A stretch of 64,000 bases of DNA from Christiangramia sp. (GTDB lineage: Bacteria > Bacteroidota > Bacteroidia > Flavobacteriales > Flavobacteriaceae), in assembly GCF_029937855.1 (NCBI RefSeq), contig NZ_JAPYPC010000001.1, positions 180,557 to 244,556 of the forward strand, read 5' to 3'. The translations under genes and the position numbers were made by a program. Below, piece after piece: positions 1-9,312 of the stretch. Positions within the stretch are counted from its first letter, which is position 1. The number at the start of each line of letters is the position of its first letter. Under the pieces are notes generated by a model. The model did not search any database and was not told the origin of the DNA. It saw only the letters and a program-made list of their open reading frames with translations.

Positions 1-1466
1 GATACCACGATGATCTTTTTAGGTTTTAACCGGTCCATCATTTTAATGATACTCTTCTTCAGGGTTGTGCCCCTAACAATACTATCATCAATAATCACCA
101 GATTATCTTCAGGCTTTACAACTCCGTAAGTGACATCATAAACGTGGGCAACAAGATCGTCCCTGCTGCTATCTTCAGTAATAAAGGTTCTTAACTTTAC
201 ATCTTTAATGGCAATTTTTTCAGTTCTGAGGCGATGGGAGAGTATTTCCTGAAGCCTGGCATCGGTCAGGGATTCTTTTTCCTGAAGAATTGCTTCATTC
301 TTTTGTTTGTTCAACTCATCCTGTGCCGCTTCCACCATTCCGTAGAATGAAGTTTCCGCAGTATTGGGAATAAAAGAAAAAACGGTTTTTAGCGTATCGT
401 GGTTTATGGATTTTAGAACTTCAGGCATCAATAGCCTACCCAGCATTTTTCGTTCTTCATAGATTTCTGCATCACTTCCCCTTGAAAAATAAATACGCTC
501 AAAAGAACAGGCTTTTCTTTCTAAAGGTTCAATAATTTCCGTAATGGAAACATCTCCATTCTTTTTGGTAATAATGGCATTTCCCGGAGGTAATTCATGT
601 ACATCCTTAAAATCTACATTAAATACGGTTTGAATTACCGGTCGTTCTGAAGCTACTACTACCACTTCATCATCCTTATAATAATATGCCGGCCTAATTC
701 CCGCAGGATCGCGAAGAACAAAGGAGTCTCCATGACCAATTAATCCTGCCATGGCATAACCGCCATCCCAGTTTTTGGATGATTTCTTCAGGATCTTGGC
801 AACATTTAGTTTTTCTGCAATTATTGGTGAAGCTTCTACTTTAGAATAACCCTCTTTTTTAAGTTTTTTATATAGTTTTCGGACTTCAGAATCCAGAAAA
901 TGGCCAATCTTTTCCATTACGGTGACCGTATCTGCCCTTTCTTTTGGATGCTGACCTAGTTCCACAAGATTATTAAAAAGCTTGTTTACATTGGTCATAT
1001 TAAAGTTTCCGGCCACGATCAGGTTACGGTGCATCCAGTTATTCTGCCTAAGAAAAGGATGAACGTTCTCTATACTATTCTTTCCGAAAGTTCCATATCT
1101 AACATGACCAAGGAATACTTCGCCTAAATAGGGAATATATCTTTTCTGAAGGTCGGTATCATCAGCATATTCCGGGTTTGCCTGTATCTCCTCATTGATC
1201 CTTTGATTGATCTGGGCAAAAATATCCTGAATTGGTTGTGCCTGGTTAGAACGGACTCTGCTAATGTATCGCTCCCCGGGAATCGTATTGAGCTTGATGC
1301 TGGCAAAACCTGCACCGTCCTGGCCCCGGTTATGCTGTTTTTCCATCATCAGGTACATTTTATTCACACCATAAAATGCGGTCCCGTATTTTTTCTTGTA
1401 GTAATCAAGAGGTTTTAAAAGCCTAATATGCGCAATTCCGCATTCGTGTTTTAAAGCATCACTCAT
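1..1466 (-). CDS. purF: Amidophosphoribosyltransferase, 3' end missing (PurF family)
   Basis: This enzyme makes 5-phosphoribosylamine from PRPP and glutamine, the first committed step of purine synthesis in the cytoplasm. The N-terminal glutamine amidotransferase domain starts MSDALKHECGIAHIRLLKPL; Cys9 is the presumed nucleophile. The phosphoribosyltransferase PRPP loop, DDSIVRGTT, lies near residue 459, just before the window edge. About 488 residues are visible, and long Bacteroidota relatives run to about 630, so the C-terminus is missing. A hairpin separates it from the upstream kinase gene, so it probably has its own promoter. The family is clear. The exact paralogue could differ, because Bacteroidota often carry a second PurF-like protein. 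Confidence 0.9.
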   Translation of the reverse strand, partial: MSDALKHECGIAHIRLLKPLDYYKKKYGTAFYGVNKMYLMMEKQHNRGQDGAGFASIKLNTIPGERYISRVRSNQAQPIQDIFAQINQRINEEIQANPEYADDTDLQKRYIPYLGEVFLGHVRYGTFGKNSIENVHPFLRQNNWMHRNLIVAGNFNMTNVNKLFNNLVELGQHPKERADTVTVMEKIGHFLDSEVRKLYKKLKKEGYSKVEASPIIAEKLNVAKILKKSSKNWDGGYAMAGLIGHGDSFVLRDPAGIRPAYYYKDDEVVVVASERPVIQTVFNVDFKDVHELPPGNAIITKKNGDVSITEIIEPLERKACSFERIYFSRGSDAEIYEERKMLGRLLMPEVLKSINHDTLKTVFSFIPNTAETSFYGMVEAAQDELNKQKNEAILQEKESLTDARLQEILSHRLRTEKIAIKDVKLRTFITEDSSRDDLVAHVYDVTYGVVKPEDNLVIIDDSIVRGTTLKKSIIKMMDRLKPKKIIVV

Positions 1467-1511
1467 ATTGTAGTTTCCTTTAGGGATGTTGTTGTGTTGG
1501 TCATAAAAAAA

Positions 1512-1529
1512 GCCCTGAAATTACAGGGC
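1512..1529 (-). terminator. Intrinsic terminator after the PfkB kinase gene
   Basis: The GCCCTG/CAGGGC stem has a 6-base loop. On the minus strand it is followed by a run of seven Ts. It lies 7 bases past the kinase stop codon and 46 bases before the purF start, so it separates the two genes into different transcripts. Confidence 0.8.
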
Positions 1530-1536
1530 GTTATAT

Positions 1537-2460
1537 TTAATCAAGCTGTGTTTCGAATTGCGTTAATTTCCTGAAAGTGCCCAGCCGTTTACTTACTTCT
1601 TTACCTGATAATGATTGCATCCTTTCTGTTCCGAATTTTTCCACGCAAAAGGAAGCAAGATTAGAACCATATATAATGGCACTTTTCATATTCTCAAAGG
1701 AGGTATCTCCGGTTTTGGCGAGATAACCAATAAAACCACCGGCAAAGGTATCGCCGGCACCGGTAGGATCAAAGACTTCTTCCAGAGGTAAGGCCGGGGC
1801 AAAGAAAATCTGGTCTTCATGAAAAAGTAAAGCTCCATGCTCACCTTTTTTGATCACTACATATTTAGGCCCCATTTTTTCTATCTTTCTTGCCGCTTTT
1901 ACCAAGGAATATTCTCCGGAAAGTTGCCTCGCCTCCTCATCGTTGATGGTAATAACATCTACTTTGGCGATCACTTTCATTAAATCATCCATTGTATTGT
2001 CCATCCAGAAATTCATAGTATCTAAAACCACAAGTTTGGGATCCTTTACCTGTTCAAGTACACTTAACTGAACTAAGGGATGCAGGTTTCCCAGCATAAC
2101 GAATTCAGCATCTTTATGCGATTCTGGAACCACAGGATTAAAATCTGCAAGTACATTCAGTTGAGTTTCCAGAGTATCCCTGGTATTTAGGTCATTATGA
2201 TATTTACCACTCCAAAAGAAAGTTTTACCTCCTTCTACAATTTCTACTCCTTCAATATCAATTTTATTCTTTTTAAGAAGATTGAGGTATTCTTCAGGGA
2301 AATCTTCCCCAACAACCGATACTACAGCGCTCTGTATATCAAAGTTAGCAGCAGAAAGGCCAATATAGGTGGCTGCCCCGCCTAAGATTTTATCAGTTTT
2401 TCCAAAAGGGGTTTCAATGGCATCGAACGCAAGGGTTCCTACAATAAGTAATTTACTCAT
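1537..2460 (-). CDS. PfkB-family carbohydrate/nucleoside kinase
   Basis: This is a cytoplasmic ribokinase-fold kinase of 307 residues. The PfkB signature DPTGAGDTFAGGF is present near residue 240 and supplies the anion hole and catalytic Asp. The N-terminal strand MSKLLIVGTLAFDAIETPFG is typical of the family. I chose the start at 2460 because the upstream in-frame extension to 2505 is not family-like. The neighbours are purF, rnhA and purN, which fits a purine or ribose-linked substrate, but the sequence alone does not show which sugar or nucleoside is phosphorylated. Confidence 0.88.
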   Translation of the reverse strand: MSKLLIVGTLAFDAIETPFGKTDKILGGAATYIGLSAANFDIQSAVVSVVGEDFPEEYLNLLKKNKIDIEGVEIVEGGKTFFWSGKYHNDLNTRDTLETQLNVLADFNPVVPESHKDAEFVMLGNLHPLVQLSVLEQVKDPKLVVLDTMNFWMDNTMDDLMKVIAKVDVITINDEEARQLSGEYSLVKAARKIEKMGPKYVVIKKGEHGALLFHEDQIFFAPALPLEEVFDPTGAGDTFAGGFIGYLAKTGDTSFENMKSAIIYGSNLASFCVEKFGTERMQSLSGKEVSKRLGTFRKLTQFETQLD

Positions 2461-2534
2461 AACGGGTTTTAAAATATCGCTGCAAATATACAGTTTGTTT
2501 TTCAAGGGATAAACCTCAAATTAGAGACAAAATG

Positions 2535-2999
2535 TTAAGCTTTATAACCAGTATCCTCCGGTAGGTTTTTCCCTTTGGAAGCCATTACGGCGAGTGTATC
2601 GCAACGTTCATTTTGTGGATGATCGTTATGGCCCTTAATCCATTGAAGTTGTACCTGATGCTTTCTGAAAACTTTTAAAAAGGCTTTCCACAGGTCGGTG
2701 TTTTTTCTTTCAGCGAAATTTTTCTTTTCCCAATTAAACACCCAGCCTTTATTTACAGCATCTGCCACATATTTAGAATCTGTAAAGACTTTTACGGGAG
2801 TTCCGGGTTTTTTAAGCTTGCTAAGGGCAACGATAACCGCCATTAATTCCATACGGTTGTTGGTAGTTAGCTTAAAACCCTGAGCAAATTCTTTTTTATA
2901 GGATTTGCCTAGCCATTCCATAACAATTCCAAAGCCTCCCGGTCCCGGGTTGCCTCTTGCTGCACCATCGGTGTAAATATGAACCTTTGGGGAAAACAT
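2535..2999 (-). CDS. rnhA: Ribonuclease HI
   Basis: RNase HI cuts the RNA strand of RNA-DNA hybrids, such as primers and R-loops. All catalytic residues are visible in this 154-residue protein: Asp11 in YTDGAARGNPGPGG, Glu51 in NNRMEL, Asp74 in FTDSKYV, His124 and Asp134. The length is normal for the bacterial type I enzyme. Its ATG overlaps the purN stop by one base (TAATG), so the two genes are translationally coupled. The start at 2999 leaves five residues before the first beta strand, as expected. Confidence 0.96.
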   Translation of the reverse strand: MFSPKVHIYTDGAARGNPGPGGFGIVMEWLGKSYKKEFAQGFKLTTNNRMELMAVIVALSKLKKPGTPVKVFTDSKYVADAVNKGWVFNWEKKNFAERKNTDLWKAFLKVFRKHQVQLQWIKGHNDHPQNERCDTLAVMASKGKNLPEDTGYKA

Positions 3000-3595
3000 T
3001 AATTTCTTTCTTCTAATAGTTGCTGAATCACTTCAGGGAAATGTTTATACTCTAAATCATGTATTTTCTCCGCCAGACTTTCCGCGGTATCATTATCTTC
3101 TATTGGAGTCGTAGCCTGAAAAATAATGTTTCCTTCATCATATTTTTCATTCACATAATGTATGGTAATCCCGCTTTCCTTATCCTTTTTACCGATCACA
3201 GCTTCATGTACTTTAGAGCCATACATCCCTTTTCCACCGTATTTTGGTAAAAGGGCAGGGTGAATATTGATAATTCTATCAGGGAATTCTTTAATGATGT
3301 TCGCTGGCAATAACCAAAGAAACCCGGCAAGGACGATTAGGTCTGGATTTATGTCTTTAAGAATATTAAAAACATCATTAGTTTGATAAAAAGCTTCTTT
3401 ATCAAACAACAGCGCTTTTACATTTAAGTCATGTGCCCTTTTCAAAGCTCCTGCAGATCTTCGGTTGGATAGAACTGCAGCAACTTCGATATTTTTGGTT
3501 TTTTGAAAGTATTTTATGATATTTTCAGCATTGGTACCGGAACCTGAAGCAAAAATTACAATCTTTTTTGTGTCTGCACTTTCTTTATAACTCAA
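2999..3595 (-). CDS. purN: Phosphoribosylglycinamide formyltransferase
   Basis: PurN transfers a formyl group from 10-formyl-THF to GAR in purine synthesis. The protein has 198 residues. The substrate loop SGSGTN is at residues 17-22, the catalytic Asn/His pair is in INIHPALLPKYGG (Asn110, His112), and Asp153 lies in YDEGNIIFQA. No ATG exists upstream of the conserved KKIVIFASGSGTN strand, so the best start is TTG at 3595, where the codons read MSYKESAD. It leads the purN-rnhA pair and diverges from acpP across a 147-base shared promoter region. Confidence 0.95.
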   Translation of the reverse strand: MSYKESADTKKIVIFASGSGTNAENIIKYFQKTKNIEVAAVLSNRRSAGALKRAHDLNVKALLFDKEAFYQTNDVFNILKDINPDLIVLAGFLWLLPANIIKEFPDRIINIHPALLPKYGGKGMYGSKVHEAVIGKKDKESGITIHYVNEKYDEGNIIFQATTPIEDNDTAESLAEKIHDLEYKHFPEVIQQLLEERN

Positions 3596-3685
3596 AATAA
3601 GGCTGTTAACATTTATTAGGATGTAAAATTAATTGCTTTCAATGAATTTTATGTAAATTACCCTCACATTTTTAGAGGAAAAATC

Positions 3686-3713
3686 GGTTTTAAAATAAAG
3701 TTTTTTATTTTTG
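3686..3713 (+). promoter_or_regulatory. Predicted Bacteroidota-type promoter of acpP-fabF-rnc
   Basis: The sequence TATTTTTG at 3706-3713 matches the TAnnTTTG -7 element. A T-rich CGGTTTT stretch about 18 bases upstream is a plausible -33 box. It lies 30 bases before the acpP start in the purN/acpP divergent region. Confidence 0.6.
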
Positions 3714-3742
3714 CCACCTAATCAAAATTAAAATAAAAAATT

Positions 3743-3979
3743 ATGTCAGACATTGCATCAAGAGTAAAAGCTATTATCGTTGACAAATTAGGAGTTGACG
3801 AGAATGAAGTTGTAAACGAAGCCAGCTTCACCAACGACTTGGGTGCTGATTCACTAGACACAGTAGAATTGATCATGGAATTCGAAAAGGAATTTGACAT
3901 CCAGATACCAGACGATCAGGCAGAGAATATTGCTACTGTAGGTCAGGCAATTTCATATATTGAAGACGCTAAAAAATAA
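3743..3979 (+). CDS. acpP: Acyl carrier protein
   Basis: ACP carries growing fatty acyl chains on a phosphopantetheine arm. This 78-residue acidic protein contains the attachment motif [10 protein letters not shown] with Ser37 as the modified residue. Four predicted helices and a length of 78 are standard. It is followed 13 bases later by fabF, the usual acpP-fabF pair of bacterial fatty acid synthesis, with rnc as the third gene of the same operon. Confidence 0.98.
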   Translation: MSDIASRVKAIIVDKLGVDENEVVNEASFTNDLGADSLDTVELIMEFEKEFDIQIPDDQAENIATVGQAISYIEDAKK

Positions 3980-3992
3980 ATCAACACACCAT

Positions 3993-5246
3993 ATGGAGTT
4001 AAAGCGAGTAGTAGTTACGGGCCTTGGTGCCTTAACCCCAATTGGTAACAATTTAGAGGAATATTGGGAGGGACTTGTAAGCGGTAAAAGTGGTAGCGCG
4101 CCTATCACTTATTTTGATACCGAAAAGTTCAAGACTAAATTCGCTTGCGAACTCAAAAACTTCAATCCTTTAGATCATTTTGATCGCAAGGAAGCAAGAA
4201 AACTTGATAGGTTTGCTCAGTACGCCATGGTTTCGGCAGATGAAGCCATTCAGGATTCAGGAATAGACCTAAACACTGTAGACAAGTTTCGCGTTGGCGT
4301 TATTTGGGGTGCAGGAATAGGTGGTCTTGAAACTTTCCAGAATGAAGTTATCAATTTTGCGGAGGGGGATGGGTCTCCAAGATTCAATCCTTTCTTTATT
4401 CCGAAGATGATAGCAGATATTGCTCCTGGTAATATCTCTATCAAACACGGATTTATGGGTGCCAATTATACAACGGTATCGGCTTGTGCATCTTCAGCAA
4501 ACGCGATGATAGATGCTTTAAACAATATTCGTTTAGGCCACAGTGATATCATTGTTTCCGGAGGGTCTGAAGCTGCAGTTACCATAGCAGGAATGGGTGG
4601 ATTTAACGCAATGCATGCCCTTTCTACAAGGAACGACAGCCCAGAGACAGCATCAAGACCATTTGATGCAACCAGAGACGGGTTTGTGCTTGGTGAAGGT
4701 GGTGGTGCGCTTATATTAGAAGAGTATGAGCACGCTAAAGCCAGAGGAGCCAAAATCTATGCTGAAGTGATGGGTGGAGGATTGTCTTCTGATGCTTATC
4801 ACATGACGGCTCCACATCCTGAAGGAGATGGGGTTGTGGCAGTAATGAAAAACTGTCTTAAAAATGCCGGACTACAACCGGAAGATGTTGATGCAATTAA
4901 TACGCATGGAACTTCAACACCTCTTGGTGATGTTGCTGAACTTAAAGCAATCACAAAGGTTTTTGGAGAACATGCCAAAACAATGAACATCAACTCTACC
5001 AAATCTATGACCGGTCATTTATTGGGAGCAGCAGGAGCGATTGAGGCCATAGCAGCAATCCTTTCTATGAAGCACGGAATTGTACCGCCAACCATTAATC
5101 ATGAGCATAACGATGAGAACATTGATCCTGAATTAAACCTTACGTTAAATAAGGCTCAGAAGAGAGATGTAAAAGTCGTTATGAGCAATACATTTGGCTT
5201 TGGAGGTCATAATGCCTGTGTGGTGTTTAAAAAACTTGACGAATAA
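3993..5246 (+). CDS. fabF: Beta-ketoacyl-ACP synthase II
   Basis: FabF condenses malonyl-ACP with acyl-ACP to extend fatty acids. The Cys-His-His triad is present at Cys165 (VSACASS), His305 (THGTSTPLGD) and His342 (SMTGHLLGAAG). Starting at the ATG at 3993 gives 417 residues and the family N-terminus MELKRVVVTGLGALTPIG. An earlier in-frame ATG at 3960 lies inside acpP and is unlikely. It is co-transcribed with acpP upstream and rnc three bases downstream. Confidence 0.97.
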   Translation: MELKRVVVTGLGALTPIGNNLEEYWEGLVSGKSGSAPITYFDTEKFKTKFACELKNFNPLDHFDRKEARKLDRFAQYAMVSADEAIQDSGIDLNTVDKFRVGVIWGAGIGGLETFQNEVINFAEGDGSPRFNPFFIPKMIADIAPGNISIKHGFMGANYTTVSACASSANAMIDALNNIRLGHSDIIVSGGSEAAVTIAGMGGFNAMHALSTRNDSPETASRPFDATRDGFVLGEGGGALILEEYEHAKARGAKIYAEVMGGGLSSDAYHMTAPHPEGDGVVAVMKNCLKNAGLQPEDVDAINTHGTSTPLGDVAELKAITKVFGEHAKTMNINSTKSMTGHLLGAAGAIEAIAAILSMKHGIVPPTINHEHNDENIDPELNLTLNKAQKRDVKVVMSNTFGFGGHNACVVFKKLDE

Positions 5247-5249
5247 ACA

Positions 5250-5981
5250 ATGAGCGTTATTCGTAACATATTAAATTCCCGTTCTTCTCAAGGCGGGAAT
5301 TTTTTTAATATTCTTACTCAAATCCTCGGCTTCAAACCCAAATCTATTTTACCCTATAAAAAAGCTTTTACCCATCGATCTTTAAATCGAAAGGATGAAG
5401 AGGGAAACGCGATAAATTTTGAACGTTTGGAGTTTCTTGGTGACGCCATGTTAAGCGCCGTGGTGGCCTCTCACCTGTTTAAAGCCGTTCCTGGCGGGAA
5501 TGAGGGCTATCTCACCAAAATGAGGTCTAAAGTGGTTAGTAGAAAGCATTTGAATGAACTGGGGAAAGATCTGGGTCTTATTTCACATGTACAAACCAAT
5601 ATACCCAAAGACCAGTTCGGGGTTAATATCCATGGTAATTTATTTGAAGCACTTGTAGGAGCAATCTATTTAGACCGAGGTTACAAATACTGCAAAAGGT
5701 TCATCTACGAAAGAGTCATAGATCCTTATGTAGATATTGAACAGCTGGAAGGTAAAGTAATAAGTTATAAAAGTCTTGTTATTGAATGGTGCCAGAAGGA
5801 AAAGAAGGAATTTGATTTTAATGTTTACGAGGATACCGGAAATGATGAGCTTAAACATTTCGCTGTAAAATTGCGTATAAATGGCCGGGTGGTGGCTAAG
5901 GCCCGAGCAACTTCAAAAAAGAAAGCTGAAGAAAAAGCCTCAAAAAGAGCTTATTACGCCCTTCAAAACAAAATGGATTAA
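5250..5981 (+). CDS. rnc: Ribonuclease III
   Basis: RNase III cuts double-stranded RNA in rRNA and mRNA processing. The 243-residue protein has the signature ERLEFLGDAMLSA at residues 58-70, with acidic metal ligands Glu61 and Asp65. A second acidic cluster is in FEALVGAIYLDRGY. A double-stranded RNA-binding domain with a basic KKKAEEKASKRA end occupies about residues 165-240. It is the third gene of acpP-fabF-rnc, starting three bases after fabF, an arrangement also common in other bacteria. Confidence 0.96.
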   Translation: MSVIRNILNSRSSQGGNFFNILTQILGFKPKSILPYKKAFTHRSLNRKDEEGNAINFERLEFLGDAMLSAVVASHLFKAVPGGNEGYLTKMRSKVVSRKHLNELGKDLGLISHVQTNIPKDQFGVNIHGNLFEALVGAIYLDRGYKYCKRFIYERVIDPYVDIEQLEGKVISYKSLVIEWCQKEKKEFDFNVYEDTGNDELKHFAVKLRINGRVVAKARATSKKKAEEKASKRAYYALQNKMD

Positions 5982-6096
5982 TTTTTTAAGGATTCTTTGA
6001 AAACTAAAACGTTTTCGTAAATAATTGCTGATTTTTAGGGCTAATTATCTTCAATTTGTTAATCATATAGTATCTTTAACCTTAAAGTAAAAGTTT

Positions 6097-6582
6097 ATGC
6101 AATCGCATAAAGTTCTTCTGGAAGTTGAAGATGAACATTTTAATTTAATCGCCATTTATTCCTCACTCGAGGGATATAAAATGGCGTATTTTTTAAATAA
6201 ATATCTTAAAATCAGGCTCGAAAGGGAGCGAAAAGATGTTGATTTTAATCATACTGAATATGATGCCTTATATGCATTGTTTTCGCACAAAGACTCGAAT
6301 TATTATTACAGTTTAGAGCTTGTGGCAAATAAATTCAAGGGAGAGCCAAAAAAGATCCTTAGTTCAGGATCGCTTTTTAAAGAAGAAGAACTAAGTCCTC
6401 AGGAAGTGCATTTGATTCCTGAATATAATCAAGTTGATTTTTTCCTTAAAATAGGGGAAGAGATACTTCCGAAAGAATTTAACAGGATCCTGCAGACCAT
6501 AGGGCATATACCCGGAGTACAGGCTGCATACGCGATTGACATAGAAAATTTAAAATCCAAACAAAACCTAATATTCGAATAA
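6097..6582 (+). CDS. IPExxxVDY family protein
   Basis: This 161-residue cytoplasmic protein carries the family signature IPEYNQVDF at residues 108-116. The family is restricted to Bacteroidota and has no known reaction. Its stop overlaps the pyk start by one base (TAATG), and the gene is typically found directly before pyk, so a role linked to glycolysis or to pyk expression is possible but is only inferred. A TATCTTTA element at about 6070 may be its promoter. Confidence 0.88.
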   Translation: MQSHKVLLEVEDEHFNLIAIYSSLEGYKMAYFLNKYLKIRLERERKDVDFNHTEYDALYALFSHKDSNYYYSLELVANKFKGEPKKILSSGSLFKEEELSPQEVHLIPEYNQVDFFLKIGEEILPKEFNRILQTIGHIPGVQAAYAIDIENLKSKQNLIFE

Positions 6583-8012
6583 TGCCTACCAACAAAAAAA
6601 CAAAAATAGTCGCCACATTAGGTCCTGCGACCAGTAGTAAAGATATTTTAAGAAGAATGCTGCAGGAAGGTGTGAACGTGTTTCGCATCAATTTTTCTCA
6701 TGCGAATTATGATGATGTAAGGGAAAGGATCCAGATGATCAGGGAATTAAACGAAGAAGATGGTTTTACGGCAGCGATTTTGGGAGACCTGCAGGGGCCA
6801 AAACTAAGAGTTGGCGTGATGAAGGAAGAAGTGGTCGTAAATGAAGGAGACCGCATTGTTTTTGCTACCGGAAAGGAATTCAAAGGTACTGCAGAAAGAG
6901 TTTATATGAATTATGACTCTTTTCCGCAGGACGTAAAAGCGGGAGAAAGGATATTATTGGATGACGGAAAACTAATCTTTGAAGTGGTGAAAACCAATAA
7001 AAAGGATGAGGTTGAAACCAAAGTAATCCAGGGTGGACCTTTAAAATCGAAGAAAGGTGTTAATCTTCCCAATACCAGTATATCATTACCGGCCCTGACT
7101 GAAAAAGATGTGAAAGATGCCATATTCGCCTGTGAAATGGGAGTGGATTGGATGGCGCTTTCTTTCGTAAGACATGCTGAAGATCTTATGGAGCTTCAGG
7201 AATTGATCAAACAGCATTCTAAATATAAGATCCCTATTGTAGCTAAAATTGAAAAGCCGGAAGGAGTAGCCAATATTGATAAAATTGTGGCTTATTGCGA
7301 CGGACTTATGGTAGCCCGTGGAGATCTAGGAGTTGAAATTCCAGCGCAGGAAGTTCCCTTAATTCAGAAAAAGCTGGTGCTAACCGCTAAAAAAGCGAGA
7401 ATTCCGGTGATTATTGCTACCCAGATGATGGAAACTATGATCACCAGCCTAACTCCTACAAGAGCAGAGGTGAATGATGTAGCAAACTCTGTGATGGATG
7501 GGGCAGATGCGGTGATGTTGAGCGGGGAAACTTCTGTAGGACAATATCCGGTTCAGGTGATTCAAAAGATGTCTCAAATTTTACAAAGTGTAGAGAATTC
7601 TCCTCTAATTAAAGTCCCTCATGAGCCACCTCATGTACGAACAAAGAGATATATTACCAAAGCGGTTTGTTACCACGCAGCCCATATGGCCAATGAAATT
7701 AAAGCTAAAGCTATTTGTACGTTAACAAATAGTGGTTATACTGCTTTTCAAATCTCTGCCTGGAGACCGGAAGCGCACATTCTGGTTTTTACTTCCAATA
7801 GGAGAATTTTAAATCAGTTAAGTCTGCTTTGGGGGGTGAAAGCTTTTTATTATGATAAGTTTGTAAGTACAGATGAAACCATAGAAGATATTAGCGGTAT
7901 GGCTAAAAAAACAAAATTTGTTGAAACAGGGGATTTCACCATCAACCTGGCAGCAATGCCTATTACAGCAAAAGGAATGGTGAATACATTAAGGGTTTCT
8001 GAAATAGAATAA
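6582..8012 (+). CDS. pyk: Pyruvate kinase
   Basis: Pyruvate kinase converts phosphoenolpyruvate and ADP to pyruvate and ATP in glycolysis. The 476-residue length fits the bacterial type I/II enzyme. Visible motifs are KIVATLGPAT at the N-terminus, RINFSHA, the active-site region IVAKIEKPEGVANI, MVARGDLGVEIP and the VMLSGETSVGQYP loop. The C-terminal allosteric domain is complete. It is translationally coupled to the IPExxxVDY gene and ends before a strong terminator shared with the convergent dinB. Confidence 0.97.
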   Translation: MPTNKKTKIVATLGPATSSKDILRRMLQEGVNVFRINFSHANYDDVRERIQMIRELNEEDGFTAAILGDLQGPKLRVGVMKEEVVVNEGDRIVFATGKEFKGTAERVYMNYDSFPQDVKAGERILLDDGKLIFEVVKTNKKDEVETKVIQGGPLKSKKGVNLPNTSISLPALTEKDVKDAIFACEMGVDWMALSFVRHAEDLMELQELIKQHSKYKIPIVAKIEKPEGVANIDKIVAYCDGLMVARGDLGVEIPAQEVPLIQKKLVLTAKKARIPVIIATQMMETMITSLTPTRAEVNDVANSVMDGADAVMLSGETSVGQYPVQVIQKMSQILQSVENSPLIKVPHEPPHVRTKRYITKAVCYHAAHMANEIKAKAICTLTNSGYTAFQISAWRPEAHILVFTSNRRILNQLSLLWGVKAFYYDKFVSTDETIEDISGMAKKTKFVETGDFTINLAAMPITAKGMVNTLRVSEIE

Positions 8013-8029
8013 ATTCTTTTAAATACTAT

Positions 8030-8065
8030 AAAGCCACGAATACACTGGCATATTCGTGGCTTTTT
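8030..8065. terminator. Terminator between pyk and dinB
   Basis: A perfect 13-base-pair stem, AAAGCCACGAATA/TATTCGTGGCTTT, encloses an 8-base loop and is followed by TTTTT. It serves pyk on the plus strand. The A run at its 5' side is short, so termination of dinB from the other side would be weaker. Confidence 0.9.
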
Positions 8066-8093
8066 CAATTGAATTTTGATACCAGGGATATTA

Positions 8094-9185
8094 TCAAAAT
8101 TTGAACTTTAGTTGCACAAATATTTCCTTTTTTTCTTCCTGTGAATCTGCTTTATCAGTGTTGAGGTTAGAAAGCGAAATTCCCAGTAGTCTTACTGAAT
8201 TTTTCATTTTTTCCTGATATAATAGATCTTTGGCGATTTCAAGGATAAGATCCTTGTCTGAAATATAATAATCGATCGTCTTGCTGCGTGTTTGCAGGGT
8301 AAAATCACTATATTTTATTTTTAAAGTAATCGTTTTTCCGGCCACTTTACTTTTCTTCAAGCGACGCTCAATCTCTTCAGCAATATTTTCAAGCCTTTCC
8401 AACATAAAGATTTCCGAAGCTATATTTTCATTAAAAGTTCGTTCGGCACCGAGGGATTTTCTAATACGATGTGGTTTTACCTCACTAAGATGGATCCCGC
8501 GAACCACATTATAAAAATGGCTGCCACTTTTCCCAAAATGCCTGGTTAGATACTCCTCAGATTTTGATTTCAGATCTTTTCCGCTGAAAATTCCCAGTCG
8601 GTACATTTTTTCAGCAGTCACTTTTCCAACTCCATAGAATTTTCTAATATCTAGCTCCTCAAGAAATTCAATCACCTCTTCCGGCTGCACCGTTTTTTGT
8701 CCGTTTGGTTTATTAATGTCGCTGGCAACTTTCGCAATGAACTTATTGATAGAAATCCCTGCGGAAGCATTGAGTCCCGTTTTCTCCTTAATGCGATCTC
8801 TAATTTGTTTTGCTATTAAAGTGGCGCTGGGATTTCCTTTTTTATTTTCGGTGACATCCAAATAGGCTTCATCTAGGGAAAGTGGTTCTACCAGGTCTGT
8901 ATATTCAAAAAAGATTTCTCGTATCTGTGAAGAAATTTCCTTATAGCGTTCAAATCTTGGTTTTACAAAAATTAGATCAGGACAATTTCGTTTGGCAATT
9001 ACACTGCTCATGGCGCTTCTTACCCCAAATTTTCTGGCTTCGTAACTAGCGGCGCTTACCACTCCTCTTTGTGAACTTCCGCCCACTGCCACTGGTTTAC
9101 CCTGAAGTTCCGGGTTATCAAGTTGCTCCACAGAAGCATAGAAAGCATCCATGTCTATATGGATTATTTTGCGAAGTCTTTCCAC
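8094..9185 (-). CDS. dinB: DNA polymerase IV (Y-family)
   Basis: DinB is an error-prone translesion polymerase. The 363-residue protein has the catalytic carboxylates Asp11 (HIDMDAFYASVE) and Asp105/Glu106 (LSLDEAYLD), then the thumb HhH region (FYGVGKVTAEKMYRLGI) and the little-finger domain. No classical QLxLF clamp-binding motif is obvious at the end; the last residues read IFVQLKFKF, where QLKF may serve. The start at 9185 gives MERLRKIIHIDMD, normal for the family. Confidence 0.95.
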   Translation of the reverse strand: MERLRKIIHIDMDAFYASVEQLDNPELQGKPVAVGGSSQRGVVSAASYEARKFGVRSAMSSVIAKRNCPDLIFVKPRFERYKEISSQIREIFFEYTDLVEPLSLDEAYLDVTENKKGNPSATLIAKQIRDRIKEKTGLNASAGISINKFIAKVASDINKPNGQKTVQPEEVIEFLEELDIRKFYGVGKVTAEKMYRLGIFSGKDLKSKSEEYLTRHFGKSGSHFYNVVRGIHLSEVKPHRIRKSLGAERTFNENIASEIFMLERLENIAEEIERRLKKSKVAGKTITLKIKYSDFTLQTRSKTIDYYISDKDLILEIAKDLLYQEKMKNSVRLLGISLSNLNTDKADSQEEKKEIFVQLKFKF

Positions 9186-9312
9186 CTGGTAAATTTAGTG
9201 AAACTTGTGATGGTCCATGCAGTTTCTGATTAAAGCATTTCTGAATCCATTTCTAAGGATATAATTTCCTTTGGAACATAAAACTTATCTTTGAAAGAAG
9301 ACGTTATTCAAA

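Noticed and set aside
3960..3992. An earlier start of fabF at 3960
   Set aside because: It overlaps acpP and adds residues not seen in FabF; the ATG at 3993 gives the normal N-terminus.
5998..6020. GAAAAC/GTTTTC inverted repeat after rnc as a terminator
   Set aside because: The stem is only six base pairs and AT-rich, and no T tract follows directly.
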